From positions 14,508,001 through 14,572,000 of the forward strand of contig OX485809.1 in assembly GCA_950295325.1 (NCBI GenBank): DNA of 64,000 bases. The letters run 5' to 3'. The stretch's first letter is position 1; every line of letters begins with the position of its first letter. The DNA comes from Polytrichum commune. Its lineage: Eukaryota; Streptophyta; Polytrichopsida; Polytrichales; Polytrichaceae. The translations under genes were made by a program, and so were the position numbers. This document shows, piece by piece, positions 24,094 to 36,400 of the stretch. Under the pieces are notes generated by a model. That model saw nothing but the letters and a program-made list of their open reading frames with translations, did not search any database and was not told where the DNA came from.

Positions 24094-24585
24094 ATGAGTG
24101 TGAGGCCAAACCCACCACCCTTAAGCGTCCTAGTCCGGATGATGGGTTTGTGAATCACATGTGTAGTATCAAATTTCAATGATATAATAAGTATCCTTCA
24201 TCTCAGTGAACTCCCTAGTTCTAAGTTCATGATGTTTTATTAAGACTTGTTTCTTGAACAAATGAGGCCTTAGCCTTCTCCAAGGTCCATCCCGCGGCTT
24301 TGGCCACGCATCCCCGTAAAGACATCCCTCTAGCACCCGTAATCTTTACTTCCTTTACCTTGCCATTGCTAGGATCAACCACATTCCCCATTCCTGAACA
24401 AGTAACTTATTTTGACCAATAAGATGCAAGTGTTTAAAAACACTGTCCTTGATGATCTACCCCAATCACATTTACTAGCAAGCCACGCCTCACGCTAACT
24501 AGCCTAATAAACCTAACACTTACATACGTGCTAGAATAATCTAAAATGCATAACTTGACCTAGGCTTAGTTTTAAGCCCTTAAGC

Positions 24586-25003
24586 TGCCCCGGTAGCCAC
24601 TAATTCGGCTTGTCCCAACTGCTCCAGTAGAATTAGTTCAGTTGTCTCGGCTGCTCCAGTAGAACTAATTCGGTTGGTCCCAGCGGCTTAGTAGCCTAAT
24701 TCCGTTGGTCCCAGCTGCTCCAGTAGCACTAATTTGGTTGGTCTCGGCTGCTCCAGTAGCACTAATTCGGTTGGTCCCAGCTGCTCCAGTAGAACTAATT
24801 CGGTTGGTCCCAGCGGCTTAGTAGCCTAATTCGGTTGGTCCCAGCTGCTCCAGTAGAACTAATTCGGTTGGTCCCAGCGGCTTAGTAGCCTAATTCCGTT
24901 GGTCCCAGCTGCTCCAGTAGCACTAATTCGGTTGGTCTCGGCTGCTCCAGTAGGATTAGTTCAGTTGCCTCGGCTGCTCCAGTAGCACTAATTCGGTTCG
25001 GCC
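24586..25003. repeat. About 33-bp minisatellite inside the LTR
   Basis: More than ten units built on GGTTGGTCCCAGCTGCTCCA plus a TAGCACTAATTC half, with recurrent shorter variants containing GCGGCTTAGTAGCC. Variants alternate in a higher-order pattern. Confidence 0.9.
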
Positions 25004-25318
25004 CTTAGCTATGGTTGAACAGAAAGTTAATCAATTCTACAAACCATTCTCAACTCCTAGTATTTAATCTAACCTTCCTCTAATCTATTAACTAATACTT
25101 AATCTATCCTACTAATGTCCTCAAGTTAACCCCTAATCACAAGTGTTTATCTTAGTCATTCTAAGGGGGTCCCTCCACATGAGAGAGATTGAGAGAGAGA
25201 GCTTAACTAACTACCTTCACTACAACTAGTAATCCACCTACGTAGTTCAAGCTCTTAAGAGCTTGCTCTCTTGAGAGCGCTTGATGGAGAGAGAGGAAAA
25301 TGAGAGAGAAAACACCTT

Positions 25319-25366
25319 AAGTAGTAAAGAGGGAGAGAGGGAGAGAGGGAGAGAGAGAGAGAGAGA
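25319..25366. repeat. GA-rich microsatellite
   Basis: GAGAGAGGGAGAGAGG passing into a plain GA repeat, inside the LTR-like element. Confidence 0.9.
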
Positions 25367-25737
25367 GGTGAGGATAGGGTGAGAGGATTAGCACCTCCAA
25401 TCACAATCCCTTAACCTTCACCTCTAAAGTAGGGACTAATCCCCTTCCACCAAGCTTCCTTCTTCCTAAACTAACAACGTGGATCCAAAAGTGGGCATTT
25501 AACCCGTGGAGCTTGCCTTGCCTCACCTTACCCCTTACTCACATAATCAAGGCATTCTCTTATCGAAATCAAACCTTGAAATAATCACACAACACCACCT
25601 AATGCCTAAAGTTAAATCCACACCACACTTCACTCTTTTTATGTTTTGTGAATAATCATAATACCTCAAAGTCAAACTAAAATGGGTCTCGAAGAGTTAA
25701 TCACCACATGTGGGCACCATTTTGGGCTCACAATGAG

Positions 25738-26690
25738 ACAAAGAGAGGCATGGATGTTAGGGGCAAGCCAACATACTGGAATTCAAGTCAGGTGCGCATA
25801 TTCCTTGACCAAATTATGATGACCATTGAAACCAAATCGAAAGGTACATTGCAGGATCCAAAGCCTTCAATGTAGTATTTATTTATGTTAAATGCATCTC
25901 CTTTGTTTTCCTTGGTTATTCCATTGTTCTTGCATGCATGTATTTCTTTCCCTTGGATTAGATAGTCATGATCTTGGAGGTTACTTTACCTTACAAGAGC
26001 ATAATACATAAGAGGCAACGGAAGATCCAAGGGATATTACTGCATGAGAGAGATAGAGAAAGACCCTAAATTCTACGGGATCAATCTAGATCTAACGACC
26101 AATCTATCCCCTTGAACATGAACAGAGGCCACTAGTGCACACAAACAATGGCTCCCGCCCTCGGAGTAGGCCCTTCTTCGCATAACGTCCCCCGCCCTTG
26201 CGCATTATCTACCACAGTGTCCCGGGAGAATTTTGGGCATAATGGGTCAAACTCCTCAAGTCACATGTTGTGATCTTTTGGGCTTTCCTTTCGTAGTTCA
26301 AAGTACATTCCATAGATTCTTCTACAATGGTGGGTAATTCCCCCCAAGTCTTGAACTTGAACTGATGATTTCTCCAACTCAACTGTAACCAGCAGCCGGT
26401 TCTCCGTTAATCTACCACTTACCACGGGTGCCGTTGTAAAGACAAGCACCCGGGTCGCCGAGTCGCAATAGAAAGGAAATGTTATTTCATGACCATCCCA
26501 TGCATGGGGGCCCTTTTACACAATAAATAAATTAGGATAAATACCCTTGCTTCGCTTCGCCACTCTTATCCCCACTCTTCCCCACTCTTCCCCTCTCTGT
26601 CGCCGAATTTACTCGGACGCCTTATAAACAAATCCACCCTCCACTCCGTCACCAAGTTACGCTTCCACATTCACGCTGCTTCGGAGATTA
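25738..26690. other. Non-coding leader of U3, upstream of gene copy 3
   Basis: Continuation of the shared unit start, then the conserved gene-upstream region (about 26150-26690) with the CCCACTCTTCCCC tract. No gene seen. Confidence 0.6.
26622..26628 (+). promoter_or_regulatory. TATA-like box of gene copy 3
   Basis: TTATAAA, 94 bp before the ATG; the best TATA match of the four copies. Confidence 0.45.
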
Positions 26691-26715
26691 GTTCACTGTG
26701 TTCCTACTTGTGGAA

Positions 26716-28086
26716 ATGGAGGCTTTAGATAGTCGCCCTTTTGCATATGTGAACCGTGCTCTCGATCGTTGTTTGGAGCTGGACAAAACGTGTATACAGA
26801 TGATCCAGTTGTGGAGTTATGTCCATCGACATGATCTTTCAAAATTGCGAGATCAGGCTCGTCGGGGAATTTTGGAAAAGTACATAAACTCTTCTGATCT
26901 ATTTAAAGATATCGATTTTCTTTACCTCCTCCAACTGCAAAATTCCGAATTGAAACGAGAGGACCTAGTCAACAGAATCAGACAATGCTTGTACAAGATG
27001 GAGAAAATCCTTGCAGCTTTAGCAAATGATTTACGCGAAGCATACGCCGTGGTAGTGGCGGTAGTTGTCCTGCTCTCTTATGTATACCTGTATCTCACAG
27101 GCTGTGGCGGGTGGGATGCTTCTAGAGCAGTGTCATCTGGGTCGTTAGATTATAGAGACACTTACATCGCCATAGTTCTCTTCCGAGGCGCCTACGTTTG
27201 GATCAAGTTCAGAGACGTTGCTTCTACTAGACGTATTCCCACGGGAGCAGTACAACAAATAAGAACCTCGTGCAAAGATGGTCGAATCAAACAGAAGTAC
27301 GAGCCGCGGTTCAAACCTCGTAAGGAGAATGGCGTATCCTTCAATTGGATCTACCTTGGACGTTTTGATTCGCTTGCTGATGCAGAAGTCGTGTATCGGA
27401 TGACTGCCTCGTGTTACGATTACGGCAAGGGTTACGGTACTCCTCTGGATCTTGCAGGAGATGGCCGCGAGTTCTTTACGATTATTCCAGAATTCACTCC
27501 GGCAGAGAAAACCCTGTCGGGCAGGGCGAAGCAGGAATTGGTGAAAAAGCGAGTGCAGGAGCTTTACGAACGCTACAAAACAGAGAAGGATGCCCTAAAC
27601 CTGCTGCCGACCTTACCTGGAGCGAATTTGGAGCAGGAGCTTCAAAATCGCCGTCTCCAATCGGAGATTATGAGCGAGCAACAGCAAAAGGAAGATCTCG
27701 CGCGTCAGCTACAACTGTCTCAGATTCTTCAGCAAGCGCAGATGATCCAAGTTCAAAACTTACAGCGCCAAGTCCAAGATCAGCAAGCACAGCAGTTCCA
27801 AATTCAAGACTTACAGCTCCAGGTTGAAGATTTACAGCGCCAAGTCCAAGATCAGCAAGCGCAGCAGAATCTCCAGCAACCACAGCAGTTCCAAGTCCCA
27901 GCCTTACAGCCCCAACCCCAACTCCCACATCTTCAGCAACAACGACGTGAGGAGGAGCCGTTGACTATTGAGGAGATTTGGGACGAGTTGTTGGGCACGG
28001 AGCCATCTCCAGAGGAGGCCGGGTCTGGGGCGCAGTCCACATACTTTTGGGGGGATATCCAAGTCATGGATGAAACCACAACGTAG
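26716..28086 (+). CDS. AP2-like domain, Gln-rich coiled-coil protein, copy 3 (variant N-terminus)
   Basis: Intact 456-codon paralogue with the same length and layout. From about residue 108 onward it matches the other copies at roughly 95% by eye, including the hydrophobic segment, the split AP2-like domain, the Gln-rich coiled coil and the acidic tail. Residues 1-107 share only about 45% with copy 1 (49 matches in about 110 positions counted by eye), without indels. Conserved anchors in this part include a QNSEL motif, a Cys near residue 91 and EK/R charge patterns. The sharp change at about nucleotide 27025 suggests gene conversion of the 3' two-thirds or diversifying selection on the N-terminus. 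The N-terminal part may therefore be the specificity-determining part; that is inference. Confidence 0.8.
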   Translation: MEALDSRPFAYVNRALDRCLELDKTCIQMIQLWSYVHRHDLSKLRDQARRGILEKYINSSDLFKDIDFLYLLQLQNSELKREDLVNRIRQCLYKMEKILAALANDLREAYAVVVAVVVLLSYVYLYLTGCGGWDASRAVSSGSLDYRDTYIAIVLFRGAYVWIKFRDVASTRRIPTGAVQQIRTSCKDGRIKQKYEPRFKPRKENGVSFNWIYLGRFDSLADAEVVYRMTASCYDYGKGYGTPLDLAGDGREFFTIIPEFTPAEKTLSGRAKQELVKKRVQELYERYKTEKDALNLLPTLPGANLEQELQNRRLQSEIMSEQQQKEDLARQLQLSQILQQAQMIQVQNLQRQVQDQQAQQFQIQDLQLQVEDLQRQVQDQQAQQNLQQPQQFQVPALQPQPQLPHLQQQRREEEPLTIEEIWDELLGTEPSPEEAGSGAQSTYFWGDIQVMDETTT

Positions 28087-28833
28087 GAAGTCAGCAGCCG
28101 ATTTCGGAGACAATGTAACTTACTTATCTGGGCACTGGATTTGCGTTGCTTATCGCCCCAGATTTCAAGTGGTGTACATATGAATTAGGGTTAACCATAA
28201 AATAGAAGGAGGAATTGCGGAGGATTTAGGGTAGCATATAGATGGATTACCCCGTTTGGAGTGTAACCGGAAATTTTTGGAGAGTTCTTTTTAGATGCAG
28301 ATGCCAACGTGTCCCTTTACTATACATATACATATAAATACATTTTGTAAAATTTGTAAATTTGTTGGTCATCTATAGTATATGCTCATGGCTTATTTTG
28401 TCACCCTTGGCTCCTCTCACCACTCATGTACGCCCGTCGCCCAACTAATTGAAGTTGTAGGAAAGAGCTCAAAAAGATTTTTCAGATTTTTGTGGCTTTA
28501 GAATGGAGCACAAAGGATTCCCTCTCTAAATTTGGTTTAGGTCAGGGACACAAGTGTTGGAAGTGGAGAATATTTGAAGATTCTTTCAAGATCGACGGTT
28601 TTGGTCCCCACTTTCGGTGACTTTATGGTTTATGGTTGGGTTACTAACGCTTAGAAGTTAGGGTCTAGTTGACATTTTTATGTTGTTATGTGATGTTCAT
28701 ATGCAATGAACATTGTGTCGTGGGCATTTTATTTGGTGTAGCAATATTAAAAGACCGAACGGTTGTAGGGTTTAGGGTTTTATGGGGTTGATGCCTGAGT
28801 GGAGGTATATATATATTCAAAAGAGTGTTGCAA
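28087..28833. other. Shared 3' flank of gene copy 3
   Basis: Non-coding, colinear with 16610-17590 of U2 (lacking the 256-bp insertion) and 41670-42400 of U4. The homology stops abruptly in AGTGTTGCAAG at 28834. Confidence 0.6.
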
Positions 28834-29169
28834 GGATCTCCATATTTTAGTGCTACATCGTTTGTAGGACGCCTCCCGCGGACAGCGTTCATGCTCGGGC
28901 AGCCCGTTCTTGTCCTCCCGTCCCAACCCGTCTTACCTGCCCGACTTGGCATTCTTGCCCGTGTCCTCCATCTTGCCCGACCAGGCCTTCCGTCCGTCCA
29001 TCCGTCATATCCGTCTCTACCACCCCCACACCGAACCCGAGCTCCGTCATTCTTCCTTGCTCACGCCACTGGACAGTTCCGAAGCGAGTGAGGAAGCTGG
29101 GGAAAGGCTGTTGCATTGCTAGTTTAGGATTTAGAAAAGTTGTAACTTTGATTGATGTTGTCCTAGTCA

Positions 29170-30000
29170 CTCGCCATGGAGGTGGACATTGTGGATCTGG
29201 GAGCGAAGTATGTCTCTTTCGAAAAAGGGTTTGATTTTGTCATAGAGGAGGCCATGGAAGATCTACAGGACAAACAAGCGCTAGTTTCAAATCTGGAAAT
29301 TCCTGCAGGTACAATCGCCCAAAAAGGTTGTTGTATTGCTAATTTAGGATTTGGAAGAGTTGTAACCTTGATTAATGTTGTCCTAGTCGCTCGCCATGGA
29401 GGTGGACATTGTGGATCTGGAAGCGAAATATATCTCTTTCGAAGAAGGGTTTGATTTTGTCATAGAAGAGGCCACGGAAGATCTACAGGATGGATATACG
29501 TTAGTTTCAGATCTGGAAATTTCTGCAAGTACAATTGCCCACAAGGACACCACTGCATTGCTAGTTTAGGGTTTGGAAGAGTTGTAACTTTGATCAACGT
29601 TGTCCTAGTCGCTCACCATGGAGGTGGACATTATGGATCTGGGAGCAAAATATGTCTCTTTCGAAGAAGGGTTTGATTTTGTTATAGAGGAGGCCACGGA
29701 AGATCTACAGGACGGACATATGTTAGTTTCAGATCTGGAAATTCCTGTAGGTACAATTGCCCAAAAGGACACCGCTGCATTACTAGTTTAGGGTTTGGAA
29801 GAGTTGTAAGTTTGATCGATGTTGTCCTAGTCGCTCGCCATGAAGGTGAACATTGTGGATCTGGGAGCGAAATATGTCTCTTTCGAAGAAGGGTTTGATT
29901 TTATTATAGAGGAGGCCACGGAAGATCTATAGGATGGACATACGTTAGTTTCAGATCTGGGTTTCATGTATGTACAATCGCCCACAAGGACACCAATACG
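29170..30000 (+). repeat. Four tandem 220-222-bp repeats with exon-like start
   Basis: Corresponding ATGs lie at 29176, 29396, 29618 and 29840. Each copy begins CGCCATGGAGGTGGACATT and encodes a short acidic stretch (SFEEGFDFVIEEA) that ends near a GCAGGTACAAT, a donor-like site. The fourth copy has TAG in place of CAG inside this frame. They look like repeated copies of a 5' UTR plus first exon. Confidence 0.7.
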
Positions 30001-30003
30001 TGT

Positions 30004-30990
30004 TTGAAAGTTGGTGCACAAGAAAGGTTTAGGCTGCGGGATGTAACTCTCGAAAATCTGCGGGCGAGGTTGCAGATCCCACCCCCTGGGCCCTTTGACA
30101 GGACAAACATTCATTGGGAGGAGAAAATTAACCAAGGATGGGATAGGAGCGGGAATATATGCACAGCCATAATTCCTTGGGACATGTTCCAAGATTTTGT
30201 TGTTGGTGAACAAAGTATGCGAGATTTTCCATGCGCATTCAATGAGGTTTACAAGTTAGGGCATAAGGAAGGTATTGCGGAGAATGCAAAAAAAATAGTT
30301 TCTTGCAAAAGATTAGGTGAGTTGCACCTTGTCTTCTCAATTAAGTAACTTAAAGTTTGCATTTTCATAACAAGTGTTTAGGGTTCTAGGGATGAACGAC
30401 GATATTGGATTGTTTTGTGGTATGTTCTCATGCATTTATGGTTTATGCAATAGATTTCATTGCGAGTACGGACCAATAGATAGGACAAGTGAGGCAAACA
30501 AGGAGGTGGACAAGATATTTGTGAGCGCTTTTGAAGTCAAAGCTATCTATAAATCAAAAGAAGCCAAGAAATGGGTTGAGAAGCAAAACAAAAAGGCCGA
30601 CAATGATTATGTGAAGCAGGCTGCCCTAGACGCCAGGACAATGGAAAAACAAAATAATACAAAGACACCTCTTGTTCCACCATTAGTTGTCCCAATTGTT
30701 TCTACAACCTCTGACTCTGATACAAGCTATCCCAAAAGCCTTACAGGGCGACCACTCCCAATAGGACAGACAAAGCAGAGGAGGCAAGTAGATTGCAAGC
30801 CGGTCCAACCTCTAAGCGAGGATGCCAATGCAATTTTGTGGCGAAGCAATTGTATATGGACAACACTTTATGCGAAATTCAATACCATGAAATTAACCAT
30901 TTCAACAAAGCTGGACAAGCATGTCATAAAAGTTTAGATTATGTTAGGACGATAATGAAAACAACGGATGTTGCATACATTAATATATGA
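30004..30990 (+). pseudogene. Broken gene fragment with a 58-nt intron-like gap and a Cys/His motif
   Basis: Three protein-like stretches run in order. The first (30004-30316) contains IPWDMFQDFVVGEQ and ends at AG|GTGAGT. The second (30375 to about 30810) carries CEYGPIDRTSEANKEVDK. Removing 30317-30374 (GT...AAG) joins their frames exactly, so a 58-nt intron is plausible though short. The third (about 30810-30990, another frame) contains RGCQCNFVAKQLY followed by H and CH residues, resembling the zinc-binding N-terminal part of some plant transposase-derived proteins. The frame change near 30810 and lack of an ATG mark it as broken. Family unrecognised. Confidence 0.45.
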
Positions 30991-31137
30991 CATTGATAGG
31001 ATACATTACAATGTTATTGAATTCAATGAGGAATGCATAAAGTCTTTCCAAGACACCAATGTTGTACCTGTCCTATTATATTTTATTAAATTGTTTGTTT
31101 TCCGTGGAAAGACTTTATGCCTTCCTCGGAGTCAAGT

Positions 31138-32159
31138 AGAAATAATCAATGAGAAAAGTGTTTTAATTAGAGAATAGATGAGCTTGGAGCAGTTCAAAGT
31201 ATATATGGAAGAAGATACTTCTCCTCATCCTCAAAACCACAGGGAAGATAGGTTCTGATACTAACATACTAAATCCACGTGCACATCACTTTAAGCCCTT
31301 CGGATTGTTTCAAGCACTGATTCATATAAGAATGATGTTCATGTAACCGGTTAGTAGTGGGTTACACCATCTAAAGCTAAGGATTAAAGGTGACCTCGAC
31401 AAAGATGACAAACATAATTGAATGGCTCTCTTTCAAATTGACCTAAAATAAACCAAATTTTGAGAAACACCATTTTGATGCACCAAAAATGCAATCAATA
31501 AATTCTAATATAACCAATATATGGGAAACCACATTTAACAAAAAAAAACTAGAATTGAGAAAAAGAAAAAAAGAAAAAACCATCTTTGGGTTGACATCGC
31601 ACCCAAACCTAAATTGCAGAATATGCCCAAGCAATACAATCCACCTTCCTCTAAGCATATTCCTTGATTTACACCTCTTATTCTTCCTCTCCACTTGTTT
31701 CCAATACTCCTTTTGGTCCCAAGCACGGGTTAGTTAATTCTTACCTGAAAATTTTGCTAAGGCATGCACATGCACCATGAGCTAAACTAGTGTAAAAGTT
31801 CGCAAACCAACTAGTACCCGCATGTGGCTCCGCCCATGGTTGGTTTTTGGACTTTTGTTGTATAATATATCAAGACAAATAGAAATGGGATATAAAGCCT
31901 CAATCTCCAATAAGGACCTTTGAGTGGATATGACTGAACTCAATTGAAAGAAATCTAGAATGTTGCTCTAAGGATCTAAGAGCCAATAAACGGATTTGTA
32001 AATTGGTTTGTTATGCACAACAAAAGAAACTGACTAGATGGATGGAGAATGTCCAGACTATTTTGCGGAATTCAAACACGTCAAAGAAAGTAGCTAAGCA
32101 TCTACTTTAGGGAATGTACATCTACTTTGGACCACATTCTTACATTATGTACTATAATT
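31138..32159. other. Non-coding spacer before RT relic, U3
   Basis: Colinear with 17867-18900 of U2. No gene seen. Confidence 0.55.
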
Positions 32160-33420
32160 GAATAAGAAGTTTTATAGGTCCATGTTTCTACTCTTGCTTT
32201 GTTGATTCCAAATTTTTTTTTGACACAATTCAACGTCACAAGCTTTGGGAATGCCTCCAACATTTAGGCGTACCAATACATTTACGGCAAGCTGTAAAAG
32301 AAATGTATACCGTGGTCTATGCAAAAGTACAAATCAACGGGGATACACATGACAAAGTAATGTCCGACTCGGGGTTAAACAAGGATGTCCCCTTTCCCCC
32401 ACACTATTTGGCTTATACATTGATGAACATGAAAGATATTTTGGATGACACAAACAAAGATTCTATGTGTTTAATTAATACGGTGGTTGCCATCCTTCTC
32501 TATGTTGAAGATGTTGTTTTGCAGTCTAAATCAAGATCAAGTTTACAATGAAGTCCTTCTTAACAAACTATTTCAATTTTGCACTTATTCTAGTCTTGAT
32601 GTCAATTTATCTATGGTCAAGATCATGATCTTCAGTTGTAATGAAAGGAAATTAAACCAAAAAATATTTTACCTATGCAATGACCAAATTGAGATAACCC
32701 ATGATTATAAATACCTTGGGACTACTCACATGGCCACTTTGAACCATCAAGTAAAAGGGGAAGGAGTGTATGAAAGCCTCGATGGGCACCTTAAGGGAGT
32801 AGTTGTTTGAGTCACATGTTGGGAATTCAAATCACATCTATTCAAGGCTTTGGTGCTCCCAACTTTCACATATGGCACAAAAATTTGTGGAGGTGACTTG
32901 AACAACTTTCCATGCAATTATATGCTCTTAAGCCAACTATGAGCTTTCAACAACAACTTGCCCACCTATCCTTCTCTTGGTTAGTGAGTCAAGCAACATC
33001 ATTCTCCCAACACCTTGTCAAAGAAGGGGCTATCATTTGGCACAAAGTGACAACCAAGTTGAAGGCACCATGGGGTCTATCTCATTGGGAAACCCATGCC
33101 ACCCCAACATCAAAAATCACATTTGATGATATCAGGAAGGTTTTTTCTTGCTAAAGAGGGGAACTCTTTCCCCTCTCTTGCGGAAGAAACTAGATTACCT
33201 CCACCTCAAGGATTCTTTCAAATACGAATGTGAATTACACTTGAAGCAACCATTGACACCACCACAACACTACATCATTGTTACTTACCGCACACTAAAT
33301 AATAGACTTGCCATTGAAACTGGATGGTGGACGGTGGAAGATAGTGACTTGCCTTCATGCATGTCAACTTTCACAAATAGACACCGCCTTCCAAAGGCAT
33401 GCTTCACAACAAAGAAGTAA
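32160..33420 (+). pseudogene. Non-LTR reverse transcriptase relic, copy 3
   Basis: Colinear with the relics at 8590 and 18900. The RT stretch reads LWECLQHLGVPIHLRQAV, the YADD site is YVED (about 32506), and the C-terminal stretch with RLAIETGWWTVED ends at a TAA at 33420. Several frame changes. Confidence 0.72.
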
Positions 33421-36400
33421 TTGCGTAACATAATATAATAACCAAAACCTTGTAGAGAAGCCACACCCGAATACCTATACCAAACCACCGCCTTCAAATC
33501 GAGGCCATCCAAGGGTCGACCACTTGCTAGTCTCCAAATTCCTTCCAAGAGTAAACAATGAACATGTTCAGCACCACTAATTGGCGCCTCCACACAATTC
33601 TTATTCACATGCGTGGGTACTTAATTACCAATCCTAGTTGGTAGCCTACGTGGCATGAATTAAGTATGGTGACACTAACTAAGTTTGCCGATCAACCATG
33701 CGCCCTGTGAGATGTAGCCCATTTTTTTGTACTTGGGAATTCATGTGAGGGACATTGCTCATTTGGCTTCGAGCCGGCAAATCTTAGTATTACATAGTGC
33801 CGGCAATCGCCCTCGATTACATAAGGTCATAAAGTAATTCCTTAAGAATTTTGTTGTTGTTGTGATGGTAACTTTGTAAAGTGGTCAAGAATTATGGGAA
33901 TTCTTATTGTCTTGGAATTTTGATACTTTGTGAACAAGGGTTTCTACCATAATCTGCAAATTGTGCTACTATGCATTGCTTCAACTAAAGAATTGAAGCA
34001 CGAAGGACGAAGGCAAGTGGGTCTTAAATGGACATTTTTCTCATAGGATATGAAACATGTGATTAGTGTGAGATGATTAGAAAACCCTAATACTCCATGT
34101 AGCCACTTCCTTCATAATCTTCGCAGCACGTATGAAAATCCTAGTCATTGTGAAAGTGAAGATTCTCAAAGTTATTTAATTCTTATTGTATATGTCCCCC
34201 AAATTGTGTTGATTATTGCGTCTAGAATGGTTACTATGATCTCTTTTCAACACATGTTAATTTGGTGTTTGTTCTTAGATTCACACTCTATTGTCCATCA
34301 CTCATACAAAGGTGTCCATTTAAGATCAAACAATGAATTAGTCACATTTACCTTAAAAAGGAAAAAAGTTTTAGCGTCAACGCAACCTCATACATCTGTA
34401 AGTAAGGTAGATATGTGTAATTCCTACATAGCAACCCATGAGTATTTTTGTAGGGGATATTTTGATGGCATGGACTAATTATATGGACCGTTTTGTTACC
34501 TAGTTATCTAATCCATGATGCTTTAAAGGTCTATATGATTATTTAGAAATTGTGAAAGGGGGCAATTTCCACCCCCTTAAGATACTGTAATAAATTGAGA
34601 TGAATTACAAAAGTGAACTCCAAAGATTAGAGATATAGATACTTCTAACCATTTGAGTGCCAAACACAAAGACTAAGTTATCAAGGAATGGCACTAGGGA
34701 ACATTGAGTCCAAATGGCAAGTGCTCTTGTATCGAGGACCATAAATTTTAAACTTCAAATGCTCCATTGTCAACATGAAAATGATTTATCCCATATGGTA
34801 TATTATATGTAATGAAACAAGATGGGATATGTTGTAAAGGACATTATATTAGATATAACCTAGCATGGCATATTTTTTTCATCATATATGTGACCTCTTA
34901 AAAAATTCAAACCTTTAGGTACAAATCATAAACTACGCTTTACTTTTCTAAGTCACGCCTAGGCAAAGCAATAATGTGGACACCCATATTTGAGTAGTAT
35001 GTGGCTAGATGTGGATCTAGAAACGGACACCAAAAAGACAAGTGCTTAAAAGAGGTTGGTGTACATGCTCAAAATATGCTAACCATTTGAGGCTCTATAG
35101 TCAACATGATTGGGGGAAGCTATATGACCACTTAATGAGCACAAGAATCTTCACGTTTTAAATGGATAAGATACTCATACGAGGTCCCAAAATTATGAGA
35201 CAAATGGCTACATGCATGACTTGGATTTGCTAGTCCTCTTGCACTAATTGCATGTTTCATAGGCTCTACGAGAAGTGGGACCAAAGTGAAAAAGTATCCA
35301 AGTAACACACGTCTACCTTAGCAACTAGCAAAGTGTGAAGGCATTTGGGTATGCTTTACAAGCTATCCAACATGCGTTTGCTTGCTAGATAAAACGATTA
35401 CCATGTGTGAAAGCCGCTTAGCTAAAGCCCACTCAAGAATCTCCATAGCATATTCTTGTAGTTCTACAAGAAGTGGGACCAAAGAGAAAAAAGTATCCAA
35501 ATAACACGCATGTCTACCTTAGCAACTACCAAGTGTGAAGGCATTTGGCTCCGCTTTAAACTAACCTACATAACATTGCTTGCTAGATAAAGCAGTTACC
35601 ATGTGTGAAAGCCGCTTAATAAAGCCTACTCCAAAATCTCCGGTACAAGTTCTTGTTAGTTCTATTTTCAATCCGATTATTCCTCATACTCTATTGTAGA
35701 TTTGCAGCAAATGCAACACAAGCTTTGTTGGGTGATTCTAATTGATGGAAGTTAGAGGACATGCAAATTGAGATTGAAGAACATCCACACACGTTATCAA
35801 GATTCACTTGACGAGGTGTGTCGGACGTCCCCAAGTCAATCCTTTTGTCGAGGTTGCCCAAACATATTTCATTTGTAATGGAACCTAAACATTTTACTTA
35901 TTTACCCTTACATGCCACCAAGGCCCCAATGGAGGTTTGGAGACAGGAATGATGAAGTATTTTTTTGGTTTCTTGTTGTTAATTCCATCCTTTTAGCTAT
36001 TGCTTAATAAAGAAACATGTGTTTAAATAGCTTTATCCTTTTAGTGAGCTTGTCCAATCATAGAAATAGAGTGGAATAGGGTGAAGATGGGTGCAAGCAC
36101 GGTTTAATGGACAACTCTTGATCCTTTCGAAGGTTCAAGTGCAGGTGATTCAAAACAATATACTAATTTTGAATTTTGTGAAAAGAGGATCATGAACATG
36201 TAAAAAATATATTGATCTATAAAAGATAAGCAATTTATGTTGACAAAAAAAAATCCCGGAAAAAGTCCACATATCCCAAATATATGGTGACCTTTAGGGC
36301 TTAAGAATGTTATGAATTACTTAGAAATTGTAGGTGTAGAATATGAAATAGGCTCCACGACTTGAATGAATTCCACCTCCAAGGTGGAGATCAGTAACAA

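Larger units (their letters stand above)
24099..25732. mobile_element. Solo LTR-like element, 1634 bp
   Basis: Exactly flanked by a 5-bp TSD, ATGAG (24094-24098 and 25733-25737). It begins TGTGAGGCC and ends GGGCTCACA, a short TG...CA imperfect inverted repeat. The empty site is seen in U1 and U4. TG/CA ends with a 5-bp TSD are typical of an LTR, and the absence of internal coding sequence fits a solo LTR formed by recombination. The length is large but acceptable. It contains a minisatellite and a GA microsatellite. Confidence 0.8.
28834..31137. other. U3-specific substituted segment with gene fragments
   Basis: Replaces about 270 bp of shared sequence (paralogous to about 17590-17866 of U2); homology resumes at AGAAATAATCAATGA (31138). 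It starts with a CT-rich 280-bp stretch (28850-29120, CCCGTC/TTGCCCG motifs) and continues with four 220-bp repeats and protein-like fragments. No TIRs or TSD were found at its limits, so its origin could be a transposon that has lost its ends or repair-mediated filler. Confidence 0.55.

Noticed and set aside
24586-25003. Regularly spaced 33-bp repeats as a CRISPR array
   Set aside because: There are no unique spacers, the units are contiguous, and they lie inside an LTR-like element of a eukaryotic genome.
29176-29454. 92-codon frame as a complete gene
   Set aside because: It is one and a part copies of a 220-bp repeat read through a likely exon end; the later copies do not extend the same frame.
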